Virus record (IMG/VR): IMGVR_UViG_3300029998_000120
Coordinates: 1-22,584 of that record
DNA: 22,584 nucleotides
Direction: 5' to 3' (one strand)
Source of the DNA: a virus
Both the position numbers and the translations under genes were made by a program. A model generated the notes under the pieces. The model did not search any database and was not told the DNA's origin. It was given only the letters and a program-made list of their open reading frames with translations. This document shows, piece after piece, positions 14,365 through 19,307 of this stretch; the stretch's first letter is position 1, and each line of letters begins with the position of its first letter.

Positions 14365-14416
14365 TGTTAAAGATTTGTTAAATGTTTTTTATTATCATTT
14401 AAATGTTATAAATTTG
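14365..14416 (+). promoter_or_regulatory. Promoter with inverted-orientation 17-bp direct repeat
   Basis: TGTTAAAGATTTGTTAA (14365-14381) is the reverse complement form of the repeat. TTTTTTAT (14385-14392) and TAAATTTG (14409-14416) follow. Repeat-to--7 gap is 27, the same as for the other inverted copy at 15595. Confidence 0.65.
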
Positions 14417-14439
14417 TATTCTAATTAAAAATATACATT

Positions 14440-14616
14440 ATGTACTACTCTGATATCGTAATAGCCTGCGTAAGAAAACCTGATGGTAGCATATACGCAA
14501 AAGTCACTGATCTATATACATGGATTGATAACATTCAAAAGGCTAACTTTAAAGACCCTGAGTCTTCTGAATACCTAATTGAACATATAAGAAAGCAACT
14601 ATTTAATTTGCTATAA
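14440..14616 (+). CDS. Small hypothetical protein preceding the tRNA cluster (58 aa)
   Basis: It encodes MYYSDIVIACVRKPDGSIYA then KVTDLYTWIDNIQKANF and a basic helix (EYLIEHIRKQLFNLL). It is the first gene of the unit driven by the promoter at 14385-14416 and ends two bases before tRNA-Cys. No domain recognised. Confidence 0.55.
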   Translation: MYYSDIVIACVRKPDGSIYAKVTDLYTWIDNIQKANFKDPESSEYLIEHIRKQLFNLL

Positions 14617-14617
14617 T

Positions 14618-14688
14618 GACCGCATAGTATAATGGCAGTGCAAAAGTCTGCAAAACTTTCGGTTCCAGTTCGACTCTGGATGTGGTCT
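14618..14688 (+). tRNA. tRNA-Cys (GCA)
   Basis: Acceptor GACCGCA pairs with TGTGGTC. The anticodon arm is AAAGT-CTGCAAA-ACTTT (anticodon GCA) and the T-arm TCCAG-TTCGACT-CTGGA. The discriminator is U73, as expected for Cys. The genomic sequence continues CA, not CCA. Confidence 0.92.
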
Positions 14689-14700
14689 CATTAAAATACC

Positions 14701-14760
14701 GGAGCGCTCTACCGTCAATGAGCAAAGAGTTCGGATGTTGACAATTTCGAATCCGCTCCA
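14701..14760 (+). tRNA. Degenerate 60-nt tRNA-like element
   Basis: Ends GGAGCG and CGCTCC pair (6 bp). A D-arm-like GCTC...GAGC follows directly on the acceptor without the usual linker, and a TTTCGAATCC T-loop-like stretch remains. No proper anticodon arm or 5' T-stem strand can be drawn. It is either a decayed tRNA or a tRNA-like RNA. The 87 bases after it (14761-14847) contain only a TAGCT/AGCTA hairpin and nothing else I can identify. Confidence 0.4.
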
Positions 14761-14847
14761 ACAATATAGCTGTAGTAAAGAAAAGAGCTACTTCGAAATT
14801 TTGGTTTTCTAAACATTACCTCTTGTCGATTTTCTCAGTTATAATTT

Positions 14848-14920
14848 TGCCTCATGGTGTAATTGGCTAGCACTGCAGATTTTGATTCTGCCAGCTAAGG
14901 TTCGAATCCTTATGGGGCAA
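14848..14920 (+). tRNA. tRNA-Gln (TTG)
   Basis: Acceptor TGCCTCA pairs with TGGGGCA. The anticodon arm is GCAGA-TTTTGAT-TCTGC (TTG), and the T-arm contains AAGG-TTCGAAT-CCTT. The discriminator is A, followed by CA. Confidence 0.92.
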
Positions 14921-14926
14921 CAACAA

Positions 14927-15011
14927 TGTTCTCTGATGGAACTGAGCAGACATACCGGCCTTTGACACCGGTGCCTTTACAGGCGTACAGGTTCGAATCC
15001 TGTGGGGACAG
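14927..15011 (+). tRNA. Class II tRNA (Leu/Ser type) with an irregular anticodon loop
   Basis: Acceptor TGTTCTC pairs with GGGGACA, the variable arm is GCCT-TTAC-AGGC, and the T-arm is ACAGG-TTCGAAT-CCTGT. The D-arm (GATGGAACTG...GACATA) is Leu-like, but the discriminator is G73, a Ser feature. The anticodon stem CCGG/CCGG closes a 9-base loop, CCTTTGACA. Forcing a 7-base loop gives anticodon TTG with a C-A mismatch; TGA (Ser) is the alternative. Identity is left open. Confidence 0.65.
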
Positions 15012-15014
15012 CAT

Positions 15015-15078
15015 AAGCTTGGATAATGCACTGGTTGCAGCCCAAGGGTTAGTGAGATACAAACCTCGCTCCAAGCTT
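15015..15078 (+). ncRNA. tRNA-like element lacking an anticodon arm (64 nt)
   Basis: AAGCTTGG and CCAAGCTT form a perfect 8-bp terminal stem. Inside are TGCA-CTGGT-TGCA, CCC-AA-GGG and GTGAG-ATACAAAC-CTCGC. The size, acceptor-like stem and D- and T-arm-like hairpins are tRNA-like, but there is no T-loop consensus and no anticodon arm. It sits tightly between two tRNAs. It may be a decayed tRNA or a tRNA-mimicking RNA. Confidence 0.4.
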
Positions 15079-15082
15079 TTAT

Positions 15083-15155
15083 CGAGTATTAGCTCAGTTG
15101 GAAGAGCGCTACATTTGGGATGTAGAGGCCGAAGGTTCGAGCCCTTCATATTCGA
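15083..15155 (+). tRNA. tRNA-Pro (TGG)
   Basis: Acceptor CGAGTAT pairs with ATATTCG, the D-arm is GCTC...GAGC, the anticodon arm CTACA-TTTGGGA-TGTAG (TGG) and the T-arm GAAGG-TTCGAGC-CCTTC. The discriminator is A, then CA. Confidence 0.93.
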
Positions 15156-15172
15156 CAATAATAAAATTTATT

Positions 15173-15331
15173 ATGAAAGAAACAGAAGCACAAAAAGAAC
15201 AACGAGAAAAAGAAGAACAAGAAAGAAGAGAAAAAGAAAAAGCACATTATGCCTATTTACAACGCATTGAGGATCATTCACAAGATTATTACTTTCTAAA
15301 TGGACAATTAAATTGGAGATGCATCATATAG
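15173..15331 (+). CDS. Small coiled-coil protein, probably truncated (53 aa)
   Basis: The start is a charged helix of alternating Lys/Glu/Arg/Gln (MKETEAQKEQREKEEQ, then ERREKEKAHY), followed by DHSQDYYFLNGQLNWRCII. The last residues overlap the start of the endonuclease remnant, so the natural C-terminus may have been lost when that element arrived. No known domain. Confidence 0.45.
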   Translation: MKETEAQKEQREKEEQERREKEKAHYAYLQRIEDHSQDYYFLNGQLNWRCII

Positions 15332-15591
15332 GTAGATCTGAACGTTGGATTAAAATGTATGAAAATGGAACATTTCCTGCACATACAGGTTTTCTAAACA
15401 AACATCATTCCATCGACACAAAAAACAAAATGAAAATAAAACATGCCTTAAATAATCATCAACAGGGTATGCGAAATTCTCAATTTGGAAGTTGTTGGAT
15501 AACAAATGAAAACGAGAATAAAAAAATTAAAAGAAATGAAATAGTTCCTGCCGGTTGGCGATTAGGCAGAAAAATGAATACTACAACATAA
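15313..15591 (+). pseudogene. C-terminal remnant of a homing endonuclease
   Basis: The frame carries NUMOD3-like GHTGFL-type sequence (FPAHTGFLNKHHSIDTKNKM) and the characteristic tail NSQFGSCWITNENENKKIKR then EIVPAGWRLGRKM. The tail 'QFG..WI...KIK..E.P.GW..GRK' is common to phage-borne homing endonucleases. The catalytic N-terminal domain is missing. It appears fused onto the 3' end of the preceding coiled-coil ORF, another sign of decay. Confidence 0.7.
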
Positions 15592-15594
15592 AAA

Positions 15595-15646
15595 TGTTAA
15601 ACTTTTGTTAAAAGTTTTTTACTTTCGGCAAAATGAAATAAATTTA
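15595..15646 (+). promoter_or_regulatory. Promoter with inverted-orientation 17-bp direct repeat
   Basis: TGTTAAACTTTTGTTAA (15595-15611), TTTTTTAC (15615-15622) and TAAATTTA (15639-15646). The 27-base gap matches the promoter at 14365. It would drive the 15673 gene. Confidence 0.6.
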
Positions 15647-15672
15647 CATTTTAAACAATAAACATAAAAACC

Positions 15673-16209
15673 ATGACAAATTACATTTCAGGAAAAAAAA
15701 TTGACAGTGTAGCGGCAATCTTATTAACTTCCTATACTGAAAAGACTGCTAAATTAAAAAAGCAAATGGAAGAAGCTCTTACAGAAGAATGCAAAAAATT
15801 TCTTCCTAACGAAGTTCTTGACTTTTTCAAAATTTACCCAAATAAAGTACATGTTCATGGTAACGTTTCATTTTATTCTGGTTCCAAGTATTATTATTTA
15901 ACAGTAAAACTTCCGACATTGGAAATGGATGTTAATAGTCGTATTATTAAAAAGGGTACTGATATTTTTAATACTCTTACTAAATTAGCAGAAGAATCTG
16001 AAGCTAATGAACGTGAATATATTATAACAAGGAATCAGATAAAATGCACACTTTCAAAACTAAGAACATATAAACAAATTCAACTTAATTTTCCAGAAGC
16101 ATATGATATTTTGGTTTACAAAGTTGATAAAGTTGATAAAGTTACGGAATCACTTTGTGATAATGTAGAAGAATTAAGAGCAAAATTAAATAAAGAAATT
16201 CCGAAATAA
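15673..16209 (+). CDS. Hypothetical protein (178 aa)
   Basis: A helical N-terminal half (IDSVAAILLTSYTEKTAKLK, KQMEEALTEECKKFLPNEVL) is followed by a strand-rich middle (VHVHGNVSFYSGSKYYYLTV) and a helical end with a short duplication KVDKVDKV. It has its own repeat-controlled promoter and a normal start. No family is recognised. The stop codon lies at the base of a structured intergenic RNA. Confidence 0.7.
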   Translation: MTNYISGKKIDSVAAILLTSYTEKTAKLKKQMEEALTEECKKFLPNEVLDFFKIYPNKVHVHGNVSFYSGSKYYYLTVKLPTLEMDVNSRIIKKGTDIFNTLTKLAEESEANEREYIITRNQIKCTLSKLRTYKQIQLNFPEAYDILVYKVDKVDKVTESLCDNVEELRAKLNKEIPK

Positions 16210-16311
16210 CTGATAAATCAGGTTCTCCTGATAAAACAGTTGAAGAATTCCATTGCGGGATTCTTGGGGTAGACGAAAGTTCCCCGGAGAGACTCTGTTA
16301 AAAGTTTCTCT
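16208..16311 (+). ncRNA. Structured intergenic RNA with four consecutive hairpins
   Basis: Hairpin 1 is AACTG/CAGTT, a symmetric ATAA/AAAA internal loop, then ATCAGG/CCTGAT with loop TTCT (16208-16241). Hairpin 2 is AAGAATTCC-ATTGC-GGGATTCTT (16243-16265). Hairpin 3 is GGGG/CCCC around TAGACGAAAGTT (16266-16285). Hairpin 4 is AGAGA/TCTCT (16288-16311). They follow each other with 0-2 bases between and end 10 bases before tRNA-Glu. The density of pairing far exceeds that of other intergenic DNA here. Confidence 0.5.
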
Positions 16312-16321
16312 GAAAAAATTT

Positions 16322-16394
16322 GGCGAGTTCGTCTAATAGGTTAGGACATAGGCCTTTCAAGTCTACGACACGGATTCGAATTCCGTACTCGCTA
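16322..16394 (+). tRNA. tRNA-Glu (TTC), copy 1
   Basis: Acceptor GGCGAGT pairs with ACTCGCT, the anticodon arm is TAGGC-CTTTCAA-GTCTA (TTC) and the T-arm ACGGA-TTCGAAT-TCCGT. The discriminator A is followed by CCA. The final A of CCA is the first base of the next gene's ATG. Confidence 0.92.
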
Positions 16395-16396
16395 CC

Positions 16397-16708
16397 ATGA
16401 AAACAAAAAGATTGGAAACACCGTATGGGTGGATTGATTATCATTATGAAATATCTGAAAAATACCCAAAGGGATTGTTAATTTTAATGGGAGGATATAT
16501 TAATATGGCTGAAAGAGGTCACGGCAGATACACAGAGATATTGAGCGACCTTTTTAATATGATGCCAATGGATACTATAGTTCAGGCTTCAGTAGCGCAT
16601 CAAGGGTTAATTCCAATGTTTAAACGATTAGGCTTTAAAAAAGTAAAAAGAATTGAATATTGGGGTGAACGTTCCTATCCCATTGAAGGAAAAATTGAAA
16701 AAAAGTAA
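16397..16708 (+). CDS. Short GNAT-like acetyltransferase domain protein (103 aa)
   Basis: The segment GYINMAERGHGRYTEILSDL resembles the acetyl-CoA binding loop and helix of GNAT enzymes (R-G-x-G-x...). VQASVAHQGLIPMFKRLGFK matches the final 'N..li..fekhGF' strand-helix. At 103 residues it lacks part of the N-terminal GNAT sheet, as is common for short phage GNAT proteins. It starts on the CCA end of tRNA-Glu. Substrate unknown. Confidence 0.65.
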   Translation: MKTKRLETPYGWIDYHYEISEKYPKGLLILMGGYINMAERGHGRYTEILSDLFNMMPMDTIVQASVAHQGLIPMFKRLGFKKVKRIEYWGERSYPIEGKIEKK

Positions 16709-16714
16709 AATAAA

Positions 16715-16746
16715 TTTTTTATTGTCAAGAATTTATATTACCTTTG
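16715..16746 (+). promoter_or_regulatory. Bacteroidetes-type promoter for the second tRNA block
   Basis: TTTTTTAT (16715-16722), a 16-base gap and TACCTTTG (16739-16746) followed by TATTT. It lies 16 bases before tRNA-Glu copy 2. Confidence 0.65.
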
Positions 16747-16762
16747 TATTTCTATTAAAAAA

Positions 16763-16834
16763 GGCCCGTTCGTATAGGGGTTAGTACACTGGGTTTTCAG
16801 CCCAGTGACAGGGGTTCGATTCCCCTACGGGCTA
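16763..16834 (+). tRNA. tRNA-Glu (TTC), copy 2
   Basis: Acceptor GGCCCGT pairs with ACGGGCT (first pair G-T), the anticodon arm is CTGGG-TTTTCAG-CCCAG (TTC) and the T-arm AGGGG-TTCGATT-CCCCT. The discriminator is A, followed by CA. It is a second tRNA for the same codons but only distantly similar to copy 1. Confidence 0.93.
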
Positions 16835-16889
16835 CACAAAGACTGTTAGGATTTTATAGAAGGCCAGTTACCTTGCATAGAAATTCAAA

Positions 16890-17101
16890 TGCCCTCTTAG
16901 CTCAGGGGTAGAGCGTTCGGGTGAAGCCGAAACTTGAAGCATAATGACGAGAATGGATGTACAAATTCTGCGCAGGAAATGTAATGATTATTCAAGTTCG
17001 TGTAGAGAGGTAGATGAACTTCAGATGTCTAGAGGAATAACGTTTGAATCTAGAAAGAGTAGTGTAGTCGAGGGGACCGTGGTTCGATGCCACGAGGGGC
17101 A
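16890..17101 (+). tRNA. Composite tRNA-Phe-like element with a ~135-nt insertion
   Basis: The 5' half is tRNA-like: GCCCTCT-TA-GCTC-AGGGGTA-GAGC then stem TTCGG/CCGAA around GTGAAG, with GAA as possible anticodon in a loop one base short. A good T-arm, CGTGG-TTCGATG-CCACG, and AGGGGCA come only at 17078-17101. Between them are consecutive pairings: ACTTGA..ATAAT/ATTATTCAAGT, AAGTTC/GAACTT and TCTAGA/TCTAGA. The acceptor pairs imperfectly (about 5 of 7). The insert is too short for a group I intron. It may be an interrupted tRNA, a fusion of two tRNA halves or a tRNA-like RNA. Confidence 0.45.
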
Positions 17102-17106
17102 CAATT

Positions 17107-17243
17107 TACGTCAATGATTACGAAGGGGCGCAAGCTTTTAACGTACGATCGGGTTAAAAGTGGCTACCCATAGAGGTATCAGAGGTTGAAAAAGAGGTGT
17201 ACAACTCTTTTAAACTTTGGAGGTTCGATTCCTTCTAGACGTA
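17107..17243 (+). tRNA. Composite tRNA-like element with a hairpin inserted after the 5' acceptor strand
   Basis: TACGTC at the start pairs with GACGTA at the end. The T-arm is GGAGG-TTCGATT-CCTTC. An anticodon-like stem AAGAG/CTCTT closes an 8-base loop containing GTA. Between the acceptor strand and the rest lies about 60 bases with a perfect 8-bp hairpin CTTTTAAC/GTTAAAAG (17135-17160). Removing 17113-17170 restores a 7-bp acceptor ACGTCTA/TAGACGT. The amino acid is uncertain (Tyr-like anticodon). Confidence 0.4.
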
Positions 17244-17250
17244 CAAATCA

Positions 17251-17299
17251 CTAGGCTGTCACCCGGTGACTGAGTGGTTCGAAACACTCAGAGGATAAA
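17251..17299 (+). tRNA. tRNA 3' half with Asp-type anticodon loop, 5' half missing
   Basis: The loop CTGTCAC (anticodon GTC) is flanked by CACT-A-GG and CCGGTG. A T-arm-like CTGAGTG-GTTCGAAA-CACTCAG follows. No D-arm or 5' acceptor strand lies upstream, where the preceding element ends. It overlaps the start of the next element. Confidence 0.35.
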
Positions 17300-17406
17300 A
17301 AGTGTAATGGCGCACACCATGAAGTTAGAATGCACGCCACCCGGATTGAACGGGATGAGGCAGCACAGAACGGAAAGGAAGATAGGGTTCGAATCCCGTT
17401 TATTCA
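17293..17406 (+). tRNA. Composite tRNA-like element with an insertion in the D-loop
   Basis: GGATAAA pairs with TTTATTC (one G-T). GTGT-AATGGC... and ...GCAGCAC would form a D-arm if about 50 bases (17312-17360) were removed. These inserted bases contain their own pairings. The T-loop is GGG-TTCGAAT-CCC, with discriminator A then CA. No anticodon arm with T33 can be found. The real nature is uncertain. Confidence 0.35.
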
Positions 17407-17580
17407 CATTGTATATGCATGGAGAATCCCCGTGTTGCGGTGGCACATGAAAGCAGAGATGCGTACAGATTAGCATGAACAACTAATGGCTCTAACGATA
17501 TTGTAGAATATGTAGTGAATCGAAAGGTTACTTCGTGGATTGAAAAATACTTTTTGGCGCTTTTTTCTCATTTTTTACAA
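17407..17580 (+). other. Non-coding stretch with RNA-like pairings
   Basis: No ORF fits. Visible pairings are ATTAG-CATGAACAA-CTAAT (17470s) and AATCGAA/TTCG..GATT near 17518-17543. Base composition is less AT-rich than intergenic DNA elsewhere, as in the tRNA region. It may continue the tRNA-like series, but I cannot fold it into a defined family. Confidence 0.3.
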
Positions 17581-17598
17581 AACTTTTTAATGAAGTGA

Positions 17599-17607
17599 TA
17601 TATAATC
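17599..17607 (+). promoter_or_regulatory. Possible -10-like box TATATAATC
   Basis: TATATAATC lies 29 bases before the lipoprotein ATG. The identical nine bases occur at 19684-19692, downstream of a 17-bp repeat. This is weak evidence on its own. Confidence 0.35.
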
Positions 17608-17635
17608 TTTAAATAAACTAATCTTAAAAATTAAC

Positions 17636-17782
17636 ATGAAAAAATTATTCTTTGCTCTCATTGCTTTTGCTTTAATCTCATTCGCAGCTTGTAAATCAAC
17701 ACCCACAACTACTGAATCTACTAATACCGATTCTACAGCTCAAGTTGATACTATTGTAATTGATAGCGTACCTGCTCAGTAA
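17636..17782 (+). CDS. Small lipoprotein (48 aa)
   Basis: MKKLFFALIAFALISFAAC is a complete lipoprotein signal peptide with lipobox F-A-A-C and Cys19. The mature part is short, polar and Thr/Ser-rich (KSTPTTTESTNTDSTAQVD). Such small lipoproteins can act in lysis or superinfection exclusion; nothing here decides. A GNRA hairpin, TTGCC-GAAA-GGCAA (17790-17803), follows the stop and precedes a tRNA. Confidence 0.7.
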   Translation: MKKLFFALIAFALISFAACKSTPTTTESTNTDSTAQVDTIVIDSVPAQ

Positions 17783-17805
17783 CAAAACATTGCCGAAAGG
17801 CAACT

Positions 17806-17882
17806 GCCCCCTTAGCCCAATAGGAAGAGGCACAACGTCCTTAAAAGGCGTAAAAGTAAGGGTTCGAATCCCTTTTAGGGCA
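17806..17882 (+). tRNA. tRNA with Leu TAA anticodon but no long variable arm; likely rebuilt 3' half
   Basis: The 5' half is GCCCCCT-TA-GCC...GGC and the anticodon arm ACGTC-CTTAAAA-GGCGT (TAA). The T-arm is AAGGG-TTCGAAT-CCCTT. The adjacent 3' acceptor TTAGGGC pairs with only four bases of GCCCCCT. A second 3' half at 18693-18717 ends AGGGGGT, which pairs with GCCCCCT along all seven positions. Bacterial Leu tRNAs are class II, so the short variable region is also odd. Confidence 0.6.
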
Positions 17883-17934
17883 CTCATTACAGTTTGTTCA
17901 CTTTTCCAAATTCGCATGAATATATAGAATAAAA

Positions 17935-18696
17935 ATGTATATTTGTAATTGCGGAAAGGAATTTGAAAAATCACAATCTTATAATAGCCATTGTTCAAAA
18001 TGCAAGATTCATATAAAGATATTAAAACCATCTATATATAAAAAAGATGACATTTATATATGTGAATGCGGTAAAGAATTTATTAAATCACAATCATTAA
18101 ACTCTCACTTTTCACATTGTCTCATACATAGAAAAGGTGAACCAGAAAAACCAAGAGGAGGCAATAAAAATTGGAGTAAAGGATTAACTAAAGAAACTGA
18201 TAAGCGTGTTAAATCACAGAATGATTCATGGAAAGCTAGTGTTATAGCTGGCACATATGTGCCAACGTTTTTGAACAAACATCATACTTTAGAAACAAAA
18301 CAACAAATGTCTAAATCGGCATCAGAAACAAATAATGGATACGTTAAAACTAGATATTATGAAATTTTCTGCCCGCATGATAATAAAAATGTAAAAGTCC
18401 AAGGTACTTGGGAATTAAAATACGCTGAATATCTTAACAAAAATAAGATCAATTGGGCACGTCCTAAAACTCGAATTTTATACACGCTATTTGACGGGGA
18501 TTATTCTCATAGTTACTTCGCAGATTTTTATCTACCAGAATCAGATACATTTATAGAAATAAAGGGCCATTGGTGGAAATCTAAAGATGGCAGAGTGGAT
18601 GATAAAAGAAAAATGAAATGTGTTTTGGAACAAAATCAAGACAAAAATATCATAATTCTTACATTATCTGAATTGAAAGTATTAAACATATTATGA
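17935..18696 (+). CDS. Homing endonuclease with zinc fingers and a PD-(D/E)XK/Vsr-like nuclease domain (253 aa)
   Basis: Two N-terminal zinc-finger-like repeats come first: CNCGKEFEKSQSYNSHCSKC, then CECGKEFIKSQSLNSHFSHC. A linker with NUMOD3-like sequence follows (TFLNKHHTLETKQQMSKSA). The C-terminal nuclease domain includes VQGTWELKYAEYLNKNKI (helix with Glu), SYFADFYLPESDTFIEIKGH (D..EIK, the PD-(D/E)XK core) and a final IIILTLSEL strand. It would cut DNA near its own insertion site and so promote its spread. The stop codon lies inside a tRNA T-arm, and the gene is flanked by tRNA halves, so the tRNA is the likely target. It appears intact. Confidence 0.8.
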   Translation: MYICNCGKEFEKSQSYNSHCSKCKIHIKILKPSIYKKDDIYICECGKEFIKSQSLNSHFSHCLIHRKGEPEKPRGGNKNWSKGLTKETDKRVKSQNDSWKASVIAGTYVPTFLNKHHTLETKQQMSKSASETNNGYVKTRYYEIFCPHDNKNVKVQGTWELKYAEYLNKNKINWARPKTRILYTLFDGDYSHSYFADFYLPESDTFIEIKGHWWKSKDGRVDDKRKMKCVLEQNQDKNIIILTLSELKVLNIL

Positions 18697-18717
18697 GTTC
18701 GAATCTCATAGGGGGTA
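18693..18717 (+). tRNA. Orphan tRNA 3' half (T-arm and acceptor strand)
   Basis: ATGAG-TTCGAAT-CTCAT and AGGGGGT-A, followed by CA. AGGGGGT is complementary to GCCCCCT at 17806 (one G-T pair). It overlaps the endonuclease stop codon. It is probably the displaced original 3' end of the 17806 tRNA. Confidence 0.6.
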
Positions 18718-18727
18718 CAACAAAGAA

Positions 18728-18982
18728 ATGAAAAAAGAAGCACCTGATCACTACTGGAACATACGAGTACTAACTCGAATATATGATAATTCCGATGAAC
18801 GAGATTTCTTTTTAACTGAAGTTCATTACGATAAAGGAATTCCAGTTGCATATGCAACTGGAAGAAATAATTATGCAGGCGCTGATATAAAGGAATTAAA
18901 TTGGAGATTAAATAGAATGAAAGAAGCACTCAAAAAACCAATTTTGGATGCTAACAATTGGCCCAACGAGTGGGCAAAATAA
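18728..18982 (+). CDS. Conserved small protein of unknown function (84 aa)
   Basis: The pattern YWNIRVLTRIYDNSDERDFF, EVHYDKGIPVAYATGRN, LNWRLNRMKEALKKPILDAN matches a widespread small bacterial protein type ('Y.YRV......F.IHEV.Y....P..Y.......L......M..AL.KPIL'). No biochemical role is known to me. It begins about 10 bases after the orphan tRNA half. This family is common on bacterial chromosomes and plasmids, so it may have been acquired. Confidence 0.65.
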   Translation: MKKEAPDHYWNIRVLTRIYDNSDERDFFLTEVHYDKGIPVAYATGRNNYAGADIKELNWRLNRMKEALKKPILDANNWPNEWAK

Positions 18983-18990
18983 AAATATAT

Positions 18991-19080
18991 CGCGGGTTAG
19001 AGTAGAGGACTAACTCTTCGGGCCCATAACCCGACACAGTCTGTTAAAGATTGTCATCCGTCCGAATCGGATACCCGCTA
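18991..19080 (+). tRNA. tRNA-Met (CAT), initiator-like, with an extra hairpin in the variable region
   Basis: Acceptor CGCGGGT against ACCCGCT leaves pair 1-72 as a C-T mismatch. The D-arm is GAGT...ACTC and the anticodon arm TCGGG-CCCATAA-CCCGA (CAT) with three G-C pairs next to the loop. Both are hallmarks of initiator tRNA. The T-arm is ATCCG-TCCGAAT-CGGAT. The variable region is 21 bases and can fold as GAC..AGTCT/AGATTGTC. Position 33 is C instead of the near-universal T. Confidence 0.7.
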
Positions 19081-19113
19081 CTCGGTGAACTTTTTGAAAT
19101 TTTCTTTGAATAT

Positions 19114-19191
19114 ATGATAAAGAAAGAAAGTCTTACTGAATATCTAACTTTAGGTTGGATAAAAGGTAGAAAAATACATGCGAAAGAGTGA
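19114..19191 (+). pseudogene. C-terminal remnant of a homing endonuclease
   Basis: A 25-codon frame ends in LGWIKGRKIHAKE, the 'GW..GRK' tail seen in the remnant at 15313-15591. Nothing of the catalytic domain is left. It lies between two tRNA-Met genes and overlaps the 5' end of the second. Confidence 0.5.
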
Positions 19192-19272
19192 AACGGATTT
19201 TGACTTAAACAGTCAATAGATCATCTCAGGCTCATAACCTCAGGATAGTGGTGTTCGACTCCCACATTCGCA
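19180..19272 (+). tRNA. tRNA-Met-like (CAT) with a hairpin in the D-arm region
   Basis: Acceptor GCGAAAG pairs with CATTCGC (6 of 7). The anticodon loop is CTCATAA (CAT) with an imperfect stem (AGG/CCT plus outer pairs). The T-loop is TTCGACT with GTGG/CCAC. The D region is replaced by TTGACT-TAAAC-AGTCAA (19200-19216). The discriminator is A, followed by CC. Confidence 0.55.
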
Positions 19273-19307
19273 CCTAAAATTAATCACTTTTTAAAATAAA
19301 ATTAATC

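Noticed and set aside
14926-15270. A 114-codon + strand ORF across the tRNA cluster
   Set aside because: It runs through two tRNAs and the anticodon-less element, and its product is low-complexity at the end.
16763-16834. Glu copy 2 as a duplicate of copy 1
   Set aside because: The two tRNA-Glu sequences differ in every stem, so they are not a recent duplication.
16890-17101. Group I intron in tRNA-Phe
   Set aside because: The insert is about 135 bases and I see no P3-P8 core or the conserved P7 sequences. A group I intron normally needs over 200 bases.
17288-18031. Reverse-strand ORFs over the tRNA-like region and lipoprotein
   Set aside because: They are antisense to tRNA parts and a clear lipoprotein gene, and have no recognisable domain.
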